Assembly (NCBI GenBank): GCA_029449235.1
Contig: JANATG010000005.1
Coordinates: forward strand, 620,001 to 684,000
Direction of reading: 5' to 3'
DNA length: 64,000 bases
From: Linnemannia schmuckeri
Taxonomy: Eukaryota; Mortierellomycota; Mortierellomycetes; Mortierellales; Mortierellaceae
Positions within the stretch are counted from its first letter, which is position 1. Each line of letters begins with the position of its first letter. Shown in pieces: positions 45,781 to 56,560 of this stretch. The position numbers and the translations under genes are program-made. Under the pieces are notes generated by a model. It was given only the letters and a program-made list of their open reading frames with translations. It did not search any database and was not told the DNA's origin.

Positions 45781-47558
45781 TCATTGGTACCCATGATTAA
45801 TATCCTGGTATTCGTTCTCGAGAGTGTCCGAATTTTCGCTGACCTCAACGAATTCGCTTTCCTCCATACTCCCGTCGACATACAACTGGACAAATGCGCG
45901 TATAGAGTACTGCGGGTCAAACTTTTCGTTAAGCCGAGACCATATCTGGCCAAAGATGGAGATGTTCGAAAACGCACTGACAGAGCGGTTGACTGGGGCG
46001 AGCTCGCAACCAGGAACAACTGCAGGGGGTGCGCTGCTAATGCCAACCGGCGCGCCACCGAGACACTAGTCAAAGGATTTGAAGGTGCTCCTTGTCTGGA
46101 CCAATGAAACTGCTGCACCTGTGTCCTTGTTTGTCACGTCTCCGAGGTACTGGCGACAATAGGCCATGTACTTGCCCTGACGAGGGTCGCACTTGACCAT
46201 CTGGTTCTGGATATCGAAGCAGGCGGTGGTGATCTCGCTGACAGAGAGCTGCTCGTGGTAAGCCTTCTTGGCTGACAGAATGGGAGCGTAGGTGACCAAG
46301 GGGAAGTGGATGCGAGGGTAAGGGACCAAGTTGGTCTGGAACTCGTTCAAGTCGACATTCAACGAACCGGCAAAGCGCAATGAGGCAGTGATCGAAGAGA
46401 CAACCTGGGCAATCATGCGGTTCAAGTGAGTGTAGGTGGGGCGGGAGACATCCAAGTTGCGCTGGCAGATCTCGTAGATGGCCTCGTTATCGACCATGAA
46501 AGCACAGTCGGTGTGCTCCAAGGTGGTGTGGGTGGTCAAGATGGAGTTGTAGGGCTCAACAACAGAGGTAGCCATCTCAGGAGCAGGGTAGACAGCAAAC
46601 TCGAGCTTGGACTTCTTTCCATAGTCGGCAGAGAGACGCTCGAGGAGCAAGGCACCGAAACCAGAACCGGTACCACCACCAAACGAGTGGAAGACAAAGA
46701 AGCCTTGGAGGCCATGGCAGTTGTCTGCTAGTCTTCGAACCTTGTCCAAAGTCTGATCAACCAGCTCTTTGCCGATAGTATAGTGGCCGCAGGCATAATT
46801 GTTGGCAGCATCTTCTCGACCACTAATCAATTGCTCGGGGTGGAAGAGGCTATCGAGATCGTAGGCAGAAGTGATAAAGGTTTGAGGAGTCGAAGAGGAG
46901 AACGTGTGGTGTTTACTTGCGATATAGTCAGTTTTGATGATCGCAAAGACTACTTACTCACGATAGGATCCATGGCGGACTTCCTGGATGACGCTTTCCT
47001 CGAGATCGACGAAAACTATCGAACAAAGCAAACAAAACATCGTCAGTGGGTGGAGAGTAATAACCTCGAAGAGTGTACATTTGTCTTTTGAGCAAATGCT
47101 TGCGTCTTCCTTTGTTGTTATACTCCGCGAGATACGTCCATGAAAGTAACTTACCTGCTCTAGGGACATACTTGCCGTTGCCGGTCTCGGAGAAGAAGCA
47201 TGTAGGCGCTTGGACCACGGATATGTCCTTGTCTGAAATACTAGTGCATGGAATGTGTTTTACGTCTTAGGGTGATTTGTCCCATCAATATGCTTGTTCA
47301 TAAATATAAAATGCAAATGTTCTCTTACAGTTTGCCGTCAGGAGCAAGTCCGTGCTCCAAACAGTAGAGTTCTCAGTAGGCGTTGCCGATCTGGACACCG
47401 GCCTATGAAATCGAAGAGAGTCGAGTAAGCGAACGCGTGAGAAAGAAGTGACGCGCTTACAAAGATTTACTCTATTTGTGTGTTTATAGGTATTCGAAAG
47501 GGACTGTTCTAAGTGCATGACTTACCTGTCCAACATGAATCGTAATGATTTCGCGCAT
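45781..47558 (-). pseudogene. Alpha-tubulin pseudogene with two nonsense codons
   Basis: Second alpha-tubulin copy with the same five-exon structure: 47558-47526, 47402-47329, 47240-47155, 47015-46958 and 46849-45781. Every splice junction keeps GT-AG and phase, and there is no frameshift. It is broken by two in-frame stops at Trp codons: TGA replaces Trp21 in exon 2 (Cys20 is also changed to Tyr), and TAG replaces Trp346 at 46066-46068. Both are G-to-A changes. Its flanks diverge (for example ISDKDISVVQAPTCFFSETG in place of the TUB1 sequence), and the C-terminus is nine residues shorter and lacks the terminal Tyr motif. The centre, 46163-46704, is nearly identical to TUB1. A long period as a working divergent paralogue before decay is inferred from the intact frames. 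Transcription and protein production are unlikely. Confidence 0.88.
46163..46704. repeat. Gene-conversion tract, copy in the alpha-tubulin pseudogene
   Basis: Partner of 43040-43581, at a constant offset of 3123 bp and on the same strand. See the TUB1 copy for the match. Confidence 0.93.
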
Positions 47559-48114
47559 GGTTATTCGAATGAGTTTGACCGATGAGTAGGTGAGAAATTG
47601 GAAGAGAAAGAAAAGAGAAAGTCGGTCTTGGGAAGTCTGTTGTTAGGAAGAATGGGGAGAGGCGCCGATACAGAAGAAGAAAAAAGAGGCGAGAGGAGGA
47701 GAGAAGTGGAAAGGAGAAAAAGAGACAAATACCTCTCCTTGACAACAGTAATTCCTCGTCCTTTACTGCATTCCGTTACGTTCCCCTTGCTTCTCCTTCC
47801 TCTTCAAGGGGAATTCTTCTCCCTTTCTCTGCTGACTCCCTTACTCGATCCCTGGGTGCGTCCTATCGATGCTTTCCTTCATTTCTTATGGCAGAGTCTC
47901 GTTGCGACACTTTTCCTTTCCCGACTGCTTTCGCATTTTCACCATTAGGTTCTTCCGTTTCATCAAGACCCAAATCGTGCACGTTCCTCAGACTGAGGTG
48001 AGCATAATTCAATATGCTTTCATACAAACAGTCGTGTTCATTCTTCTCAACTAAACATTCTACATGGAAACACACGACGTCGATCCAGGTACTCTATGGT
48101 AACTCCTGCTCCAT
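47559..48114. other. Former upstream region of the alpha-tubulin pseudogene
   Basis: 556 bp. At 47621-47690 the words CGGTCTTG, AGTCT, TTAGG and GCCGATA occur in the same order as at 44753-44812 upstream of TUB1, showing that the duplication included the promoter or leader. No gene of its own seen; thioesterase 3' sequences are at the right. Confidence 0.6.
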
Positions 48115-49139
48115 CTACTCTGAAGTTTGTATAGGCTCTGACTCGGCGTTTGTTTTGTGCGCCAGACGAACATACTTAGTGTGTCGACCCAACGCGACAA
48201 TCTTATCGTCCACTCTGATCTCGACTGTAGTATATGCCAGTGTCCCTCCAATCTTGTCACATCGAGAATCCTAGGCACCACGATAGGGAGGAACGTGAAG
48301 TCGGATTGGTTAATAGTCGTGAATGTGACATGGCTATCAATGTACGGTCAGTAGGATGAAGAAGACGACTTACGATGGATAGCTTATCGCCAATCTTTGC
48401 TCCTGACACGAACGAGATGTTAAGATCTATCGCATTGAAGAGTCGTTATGTCAGTGAGTGGTTGCATGAATTAAAGGGTGGTAGCTACGTCCTTAACAGT
48501 AAAACGAAGTGGCTTTCCCCCTCACCTGTGGAGACTCCTGTTGCGTGCATGTCTTCGGCAGCAATAGCAAGTGATCCACCAATATCGACAATGGTACTCA
48601 ATAGACCACCATGGCAACCACCCAGCCGATTCTATGAAGCAGCATAGTAAAGTGAACATTATTGGTCCTTTGATAAGAAGTTCGTTCCAAGAATGTGTCC
48701 TGCATTGAATAAGTGCATTTCTTTACTAGTCCTTGATGGCTTACTAAATGTTGCTTCTCAACCTGAAGTTCACAGAGGATCTTTCCTTTGGAAGCAGAGA
48801 CAAGCTTGAGCTAAGTTTACAAACAACAAACCCGAGTGGAAAAGTCTGTAAGAGTCTATTTTTTCCCTTAAGCGTGGGGAGAGGATGCCTTCAACCATTA
48901 GCACTTACTCCTGCCAATGCTTGCATATCAAACCCACCGGCGCTCAAAAAGTTTGTCCTAATGGTTGATATGTGAATGATGTGTTGGAATATTAAAAAGA
49001 AAAGTCATTCATTTTTGGTGGCGGACATTGGATTTTCTCGCGGATAAGGATCGCTCACTCTCGTTCTCTCTCTCTTTTTCTCTGATGCTGGCTCTTCTTT
49101 CCCTTACCAGACTTTCTTGCAGTGATTCAGGACAGGCAT
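48115..49139 (-). CDS. Hotdog-fold acyl-CoA thioesterase (THEM2/ACOT13-like)
   Basis: Six short exons on the minus strand, 49139-49108, 48957-48909, 48810-48745, 48631-48526, 48426-48374 and 48270-48115, give 153 residues; no exon alone stands out, so the gene is easy to miss. Joined, they give an unbroken family protein: LKLVSASKGKILCELQVE, then NRLGGCHGGLLSTIVDIGG, GVSTDLNISFVSGAKIGDKL and IGGTLAYTTVEIRVDDKIVA. The HGG motif with Asn50, His56, Gly57, Asp65 and Ser83 fits the active-site residues known from human THEM2 at the same numbers. The family hydrolyses medium- and long-chain acyl-CoA, often in mitochondria. All junctions are GT-AG and in phase. The start is the least sure part, as the first exon encodes only ten residues. 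Divergent from VMA2 across 666 bp. Confidence 0.83.
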
Positions 49140-49805
49140 GTTGAGATGTGAATGAGTGGAATGGAGATGAGAGTGAGGATAAGAAAGGTTGAACAAGCGT
49201 GCTGTATCTGCTTTTATATTTTTTTTTATTTTAGTGCTTTGTCACCAGTTGTGAGCCGATCCATCGTGCAGACAGGTGGACAAGGACAACGATATTTTTG
49301 CTTAAAATGGTGGCGGATCGAAGGAACAGCAACCCGTCCTGTCCCTGGTTGCTGCTCTGGGTTGTCATGGCATTCTGCGTGTTCTTATTGTATCCTTGTT
49401 GTTTCTCCTACAGGTTTTCCTGAGTGTCGATAGGGTACCAAAGAGTAGACGCGTCTTGTAGTATGCCAAAGGTATCGTTTTAGTGGCAAGTCCAAGTCTG
49501 CAGAGCAAAAGTCGACAGAATGCGAGCGACAGAATGCGAGCGTGACGTCAACCTCATTTGAGCAGATAGGGGCAGCACACATACACACACTAGCTCTTTG
49601 CCATCCAGGTGACATCGCAGTCCTTTTCTCCCTCTTCCCTTACACGCCCTGGGACTACTTTTCTTCTTTCACCTCACTGCCCTAAGCGCGCTTGCTCACT
49701 CAATCCGTCGTCGTTTTTTTATTTTCAATCGCCCATTGTCTCCCCGCACACTCCACCACTCTTTACTCTCTACACAACTCACATATACATACACTCACCC
49801 CCCTA
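49140..49805. promoter_or_regulatory. Divergent promoter region, thioesterase / VMA2
   Basis: 666 bp. A 14-bp unit (GACAGAATGCGAGC) occurs twice in direct tandem at 49514-49527 and 49528-49541, followed at once by the palindrome TGACGTCA at 49543-49550, a CRE-like bZIP site. The VMA2 leader is pyrimidine- and CACACA-rich. Function is inferred from motif type only. Confidence 0.45.
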
Positions 49806-52500
49806 ATGGATCCTCGCCTCTCTTCTAGGGAAGCCAGCGTGCTCCATGCCGCTGCCGTCACCCGCAACTACGCCGTCGAGCCCCGTCTCGGTAACTACCC
49901 CACTTTTCAACGTCGACAATACATTCACACCCATCGCTCTCTTTTCTTTAGAATCCATAATCACACACACGCTGAATGTCTTCTCACGCCTCTTTTCTCT
50001 GACCTGTCAATTCCTCTCCTGGGACCTGTGCTACTTTTTCACTGTTTGCTTTGTTGACTGATGTTCTATCAGATTACCGCACCGTCGCCGGTGTTAACGG
50101 TCCCTTGGTTATGCTCGACAATGTCAAGGTACACACGACACTACACCCTTTCTCTGCATCATCGCTTTGAGTATTATTTTCCAGGACTGTAACAACATAC
50201 CAACCAAACAACCTCCCACGTTTTTTTTTCTCGTTCTCTGGTATCAATAGTTTCCCAAGTTCTCCGAGATTGTCGAGCTTACTCTTCCTGATGGTACCAA
50301 GCGTGCCGGTCAGGTCCTGGAAGTCCAGGGCAAGCGTGCTGTCGTCCAGGTACGCCTAAATAAAAAAGAAAATACGATAAAAAGACACTAGATATCGATC
50401 TACACAGGGGAAAGGGAGAGGGAGAGAGCAAGTGGACGTGATGTGATCACCCCTCACGCAACACCTCGGCGTGGTTGTCTGTGGCGAGATTTTTTTTCTC
50501 TGTGCTTCTGACGCGAGACAAGCATTGGATACCCATACGCTTCGAGCTAGTGACTAAACTGATGACCTCTCTATACCTCCCTGTCCCTATTTTCTTCAAT
50601 GACTTCAATATCAATTCGATGCATTATTATTCCACTTGTAGGTCTTCGAGGGTACTTCAGGAATTGATGCCAAGCAGACCCACGTCGAGTTCTCGGGCGA
50701 TGTCTTGAAGATGCCTGTCTCTGAGGACATGTTGGGACGTGTTTACAACGGATCAGGAAAGAGTATCGATAAGGGACCTAAGGTTTTTGCCGAGGACTAC
50801 CTCGACATCAACGGTAAGCATCTACAGCATGACGTATGGAGACATGGTCTCCATTAGACCCACTCAGGATCCGATATCAATTGATTGTGTTTTGCCTTAG
50901 GAAGCACTTTTTGTTTGTTACTGTCTCTCTTCAAGTAAGCGTGTCCAAAAAAGACTCATCAGTGTCGTCCTCTATCAATTGAATCATAGGTTCTCCCATC
51001 AACCCTTACTCGCGTATTTACCCCGAGGAGATGATTCAGACCGGTATCTCTGCCATCGACACCATGAATTCAATTGCTCGTGGTCAAAAGATCCCCATTT
51101 TCTCTGCCTCTGGTCTTCCTCACAACGAGGTATGTTAAATTTTATGCCCCCACAGTCCACGAAGAGCTCAATGCTTGTTTGTATTTGTCAGTTGCTCATT
51201 TTGCAGGACCGAGATAACATATCGACGCGGATAATACTAATCAATTGGACATCCGTGAACAATTGTCGCACTGTAGATTGCTGCCCAGATTTGCAGACAG
51301 GCCGGTTTGGTCAAGAAGACCAAGGGAGTGTTCGATGACCACGAAGACAACTTTGCTATTGTGTTCGCTGCTATGGGAGTCAACATGGAAACTGCTCGTT
51401 TCTTCAAGCAGGATTTCGAGGAGGACGGTTCGATCGAGCGTGTCACCCTGTTCCTCAACTTGGCCAACGATCCCACCATCGAGCGTATCATTACTCCTCG
51501 TTTGGCTTTGACCACCGCCGAGTACTATGCCTACCAGTTGGAGAAGCATGTCTTGGTTATTTTGACCGATATGAGTTCCTACGCCGATGCCTTACGTGAG
51601 GTCTCTGCTGCCCGTGAGGAGGTTCCTGGTCGTCGCGGTTACCCCGGTTATATGTACACTGATTTGTCGACCATCTACGAGCGTGCCGGTCGTGTTGATG
51701 GACGTAACGGATCCATCACCCAGATCCCCATTCTTACCATGCCCAACGATGGTAAGTTCATCACTATTGAATTTCCATGTTTATGTGGTCTTGATATCGC
51801 TGACGCTACTTTCTTATGGTATTAACATTTACGTTCTTCACTGGCAATGCCTTATATAGATATTACTCACCCTATTCCCGATTTGACTGGATTCATTACC
51901 GAGGGTCAGATCTTCGTTGACAGACAATTGCATAACCGTCAGATCTACCCACCAATCAACGTCTTGCCTTCGCTCTCGCGTCTTATGAAGTCTGCTATCG
52001 GTGAGAAGTTGACCCGCAAGGACCACGGAGATGTTTCTAACCAGCTCTACGCCAAGTATGCCATCGGTCGTGATGCCGCTGCCATGAAGGCCGTCGTCGG
52101 AGAGGAGGCCTTGAACCAGGAAGATAAGCTCTCTCTTGAGTTCTTGGAAAAGTTCGAGAAAACCTATATCGCCCAAGGTATGCTGTGTTTTCAACTGTGT
52201 TGTTGTATTTCAATATTGAGGGACACAATCACGGAAACTAACGTTTACTCAAATGATCCTACTGCAATTGTACGACGCGCATCAAATACAGGAAACTACG
52301 AGTCGCGTACTGTTTTTGAGTCTCTTGACCAGGCCTGGTCGTTGCTCCGCATCTTCCCCAAGGAGATGTTGAACCGTATTCCCCAGAAGTTGTTGGCCGA
52401 GTTTTACCAACGTGACCGCAGAGGCCGTGGACGCCAAGCCAGCAGAGGAGATGGCGAGGCAGCAACAGCCGAGGAGGACCAGGGCGATGATGATAACTAG
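49806..52500 (+). CDS. VMA2: V-type proton ATPase subunit B (Vma2)
   Basis: Eight exons, 49806-49890, 50073-50128, 50251-50349, 50642-50813, 50990-51129, 51277-51751, 51860-52177 and 52292-52500, give 517 residues. The sequence is typical of the non-catalytic nucleotide-binding subunit of the V1 sector: DYRTVAGVNGPLVMLDNVKF, KIPIFSASGLPHNEIAAQIC, LTDMSSYADALREVSAAREE and RRGYPGYMYTDLSTIYERAG. The catalytic P-loop is absent, as in all B subunits. It acidifies vacuoles and endomembranes using ATP. The C-terminal 25 residues (Arg/Gly, then Glu/Asp-rich) are a variable acidic tail. All phases agree. Confidence 0.95.
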
Positions 52501-53602
52501 ACGCAGCGACGGCAACGACGACGAGAAAGTTGATTGGGCTGAAAACGCGGTTGGATCTCACTCAAAACGCACATATATTCACAATCAAACATGCAAACAC
52601 AGAACACAATCAACGCTCTTTTCTTTTGACTTGCAAGGAAAAAAGAAGGCTATTTGACGCATACGATGATGCATGAAGGATGAGATTGACCGCGAACAAA
52701 AGACATTTGCTTACCCCTTGAACAAAACATAAATGTCTTTTTTTTTATTTCATTATATAACTACTCTACACATGAAGACGCATCAAGCGAGGTGATTAGA
52801 GATGTGGGAACATGTCGTGTATGTTATTGTGTATGTTGTTTGTGAGACGAAGGAGCATGCCAAGAGAGCCAGACGACATGATATTATGACGGGCGGAGTG
52901 AGCGGGTGTAGTTGTCCGGGTCAAGGCGCGGCAAGTGTTAGGCTTCACATGTCAAAATTATCTGAAAATTTGATTTTTTTGATTGTGATATTTTGTTTCC
53001 ACAGGCGTGATTGATTTGCTTGAGCCATGTGGACGCAATGTAAGTAAGCCAAACGCAGTATGACATGCTTTAATCATGGTCAATGACCCAAAGGATGGTG
53101 ATCGGTCGAAGGAGGGAAGGGTGAAGACACAAGGGCATGCATACTAGTCAGCCAGACAGTCCTTGAGCCATGCCAGCGATGCCAAGTGGCGAGTCGGCTA
53201 GAAAGAGTGTTTGTTATTTAAAAAAGTGTCTTTGATAGTATATGACGCCGGAGTTGGTCCTTGTGAATGAACAGGAAGAGCAAATAAGATAAATTCTTGA
53301 AGAAAGGCAAACAACCAGCAGGAGTAGGCTCGCCCCAACGACATTATTATCAAGAGTGTGCATGAGGCCTCATGGGCACGGTTCCTTTTTCGTCCTCTTT
53401 TTTTTTTTATCATTGTTCATTTTTTGTCTTTCTCTTCCCTTTCCCTTCTTCCACACTTTACGCCACTTATCTCTCTTTGTCGCTCTTTCTCACGTTACGA
53501 CCCCTACTCACTTACCAATTCAAGTCTACCCACAAACACTCACTCACCACCATCTACATTCACCTTCAACTCACACTACCCCTTGGGTCCCAATTATAAC
53601 CA
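52501..53602. other. Intergenic region VMA2 / seipin
   Basis: 1.1 kb. The right half is a pyrimidine-rich leader (TTTTTTATC, CTTTCTCTTCCC, CACTCACTCACC). No coding frame with family character on either strand. Confidence 0.6.
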
Positions 53603-55951
53603 ATGACCCTCTTCGAGGTATCTTTACTCCTTCTCTTCACTCCACTCACCTCCTGCATACATTTAACAACTTTGGGTTCGAATGCCACTCCTCCCTTTCA
53701 TTTCACCCCTTTGGTTTAACTTTCTTGCTAACTCTCCCATTGATTCTGCATGGCTAGATTCTACAATTCTTCATTACCCCGCTATTGAGTCTGCTGGAAC
53801 CATACGTCCAGCAGGTTATCCAGTGGTTGACGTCCTCGGCCTTGCACCGCAAGGTCATCAAGTTCTTTATCGGTCTCACTGTTCTCCTGTTCCTCGTCGG
53901 TGTCTCCCTGGCGGCGTACCTGAGCTTCTACTGGATCTATATCCCTCAGCGTGGTCATGTTGGACAAGTCCACCTTCAATATGACCGACCCACGTATGAG
54001 TTTTTTTTTTTTATTATTGGTTTTATACAAGCAGAGGTTTTATCGATTTTATGCAGCAACCTCTTTTTTTTTTGGAGGAAATGAGGATGGTCAGATTTTG
54101 TTGCTGATACACCTTGAGTGACCCTATGAACTGATGATGTGCCGAATTTGTTTCTAATAGTGTTCCTGGCGTGATTGGACATGGCCCTTCCGCCGAGATT
54201 GACTTTACCAGAGGAGGACGCTACGACCAGGTACCCATTCGACATTTATGCTCCAGGACCAAAAAAAAAAAAAAAAAGATCAACGAAAGACATCTTAGAC
54301 TGCACCAACGACTAGTCTGTACATGGAGACTAACAACAGAACAATGACACTCCCTTATCAATATAGTTCCTTCGTGGAGACCAGGCATACGATATTTCTC
54401 TGAATTTGCATGTACCTACTTCGGAAAAGAACGTTGCCATTGGCAACTTCATGGTTGTTGTCACCTTGCTTCGTGCTGACGGCAAGACCATCATGACCTC
54501 TAGCCGACCTGTGAGTATTTCACTCGGATTTGCATGTGCGCTTTAAAAAAGAGTGACCCTCTGATGCAATATATGTTTACATTCTGAGCAAATTCTTTCA
54601 TTTGATTACAGGGTATTCTCACCTATCACTCCGCCCCTTTGAAGCTCATGAAGACCGCGTGGAAGGCTGTGCCCTTGGTGCTGGACTGGTCCAAAGAGGA
54701 CCAGATCATCAAGCTGCCTTTGATCGAGAACTATGTCGAGGATTCATCCAACCCTGTTGCCCGCGCCTTTGTTGAGATCTCAACTCCCGACCTCCAAGTT
54801 TACAAAAGCAGCATTCACATTGACGCTCACTTCCACGGCCTCAGGCAAGTATTTATCATTGCTTAAAGCACTTCTCCGAACGACTGAGTACTGTAGGTTA
54901 ACCTATTTTTATTTTCTGCTATCACTCCAGATATTTCATGTACTATTACAAGATCTCGACAGCCTTGGTCTTCATGGCTGTATTCATCTTCTGGGAGATT
55001 ATCTTCTCGGTTGTCACCTGGCAGGTTTTGGCCAGTTGGTTCGGCAGTGATTCGGAAGCTTTGATAATTGCCCATCAAATCCGCCCTCACTCCGATGCAC
55101 GAGGACAGCTTCGCTCGCCTACGCTTGCTGGAGCACTTGACACCGGCGCGGAATATGATGCTGTGTCGGGCCCCCCTCGTCAGCCTCAGTTGCAGGGCGA
55201 ACACAACGAGTCTGACAGCGAGTTTGAGGAGGAGTATGTTCCTTCGCGTGGAAAGAAGCAGACGACGAGTTTTGACCACGACGAGATGGAAGATGATGAT
55301 GATGAGCAGGAACAGGATCAGCACTTGAGACATGCACCCCAGGGGCCATCCTCTTCTTTCCCGGATGACGCCGTTGTTCCAGAGAGACCTTCTACCCCAG
55401 GCCAGCGTCAGCAGCAGCAGCAACAACAACTGAGAGGTTCTTCCTCAACAACCACAATAACCCCCACGATTACGACACCACAGCAACGCAACAACACTTT
55501 TATGACCAATGATGACGATACCTCGACAGCAGGTAGCACTACCAGCTCACGACGCACTGGACGAAGCGGCATGGACTTTTCAATGACCACTTCCTCCAGT
55601 TTCCAACCCCCACCCCCACCTCCACCCTCCATTCTTTCCGAACGTTCCTCTGAATTCCAAATGTCTCGTAGCGACAACCGCCGTCGCACGGCTGTCGAGT
55701 CCGAGTACACTGAGGAAGACGACGAGTACCTGGAGGGTGGTGAGGATGATGACGAGGAAGATGATGATGGCAATGTGACATTTGGAGAAGACGACTTTTC
55801 AGAAGCCGCACTCTTAAGTCGTTCACCTCCAGGATCCGGCTCTCTCCGTTCAAGGCGCAACCAAACCTCTAGAGGAGGAGGAAATAGGGAGTCTGCAGGC
55901 ACTGGTGTTGGTGCCGGCTCTGGACGGAGCTCTGGACGTGCTGGACCATGA
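53603..55951 (+). CDS. Seipin (lipid-droplet biogenesis protein) with long disordered tail
   Basis: Six exons, 53603-53617, 53758-53993, 54161-54230, 54367-54510, 54612-54844 and 54931-55951, give 572 residues. The first coding exon is 15 nt (MTLFE). Layout: an N-terminal helix with LHRKVIKFFIGLTVLLFLVG as the first membrane span, a lumenal core (ending VPGVIGHGPSAEIDFTR, then YDISLNLHVPTSEKNVAIGN, HSAPLKLMKTAWKAVPLVLD, VYKSSIHIDAHFHGLRYFMY), a second span (ALVFMAVFIFWEIIFSVVTW), then a cytosolic tail of about 250 residues rich in Gln, Ser, Pro and Asp/Glu. Seipin works in the ER at lipid-droplet contact sites. The fifth intron has a GC donor: only AG|GCAAGT gives the right phase into the second span. 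Function of the long tail is unknown; it contains a PPPPPPP run and an acidic block (near 475-510). Confidence 0.87.
54845..54930 (+). other. GC-AG intron in the seipin gene
   Basis: Donor AG|GCAAGT and acceptor CCAG. A nearby GT (at 54850) would break the reading frame, while the GC site restores HGLR joined to YFMYYYK. GC-AG introns are a known minority class in eukaryotes. Confidence 0.75.
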
Positions 55952-56560
55952 AATGACCCTTTCTTCACCCTTAGCTCACTTTCATAACGAACTCCCTTTC
56001 ATGCACATATGATTACACACAATTTACGTTCGCAAGACAATCATGCACGACTTTTCCACGTGTAAATTTGAATTGGTGGCCAAAGATGAAATTGGAAAAA
56101 TAGCCGTCACAAGCTGGGAAGATCCACTTCCGAGTGTCGCGAATTGTTCGCGGATCCGAAGAAAAAAAGAAACCCGCATCTTACCTTCTCCACTCCATCC
56201 CTAACCGACACTTTTTTAATCTTCATCCACACCCTCACTCTCGTCCTGGTGCATCATTCCAATACGCTCACTCTCTTATCACCACCACCATCATAAAGCC
56301 TTCCTTTCTCAACTAATCTTAACTCTTCTCCTTCACTTCCGACATCAAAACATCCACTTCCTTTATTCGCAACTTTCACTTCCCCTCTCCACACCTCCGA
56401 TACCCATACCCTTCACCCTCCACCCTTCACCCTTCACTTCAATTACCTTTATACCACTACTCAATCCCCTAGTCCGTATCCCTGAAACAAGCACAAGTAG
56501 ACACACTCCCTTACACACGCACATAGTATCAGGAACGCCAAAAAGCTGGCTTCACACTCC
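55952..56560. other. Intergenic region seipin / MDM10
   Basis: 609 bp. The 350 bp before MDM10 are CCCTTC/CACTTC-rich, like the other leaders. No gene seen. Confidence 0.6.

Noticed and set aside
50340..50641. Box C/D snoRNA in a VMA2 intron
   Set aside because: TGATG- and CTGA-like words occur but not with correct C and D boxes and a closing stem.
53680..53695. tRNA B-box-like GGTTCGAATGCC
   Set aside because: It lies in a seipin intron with no A-box, anticodon arm or acceptor stem around it.
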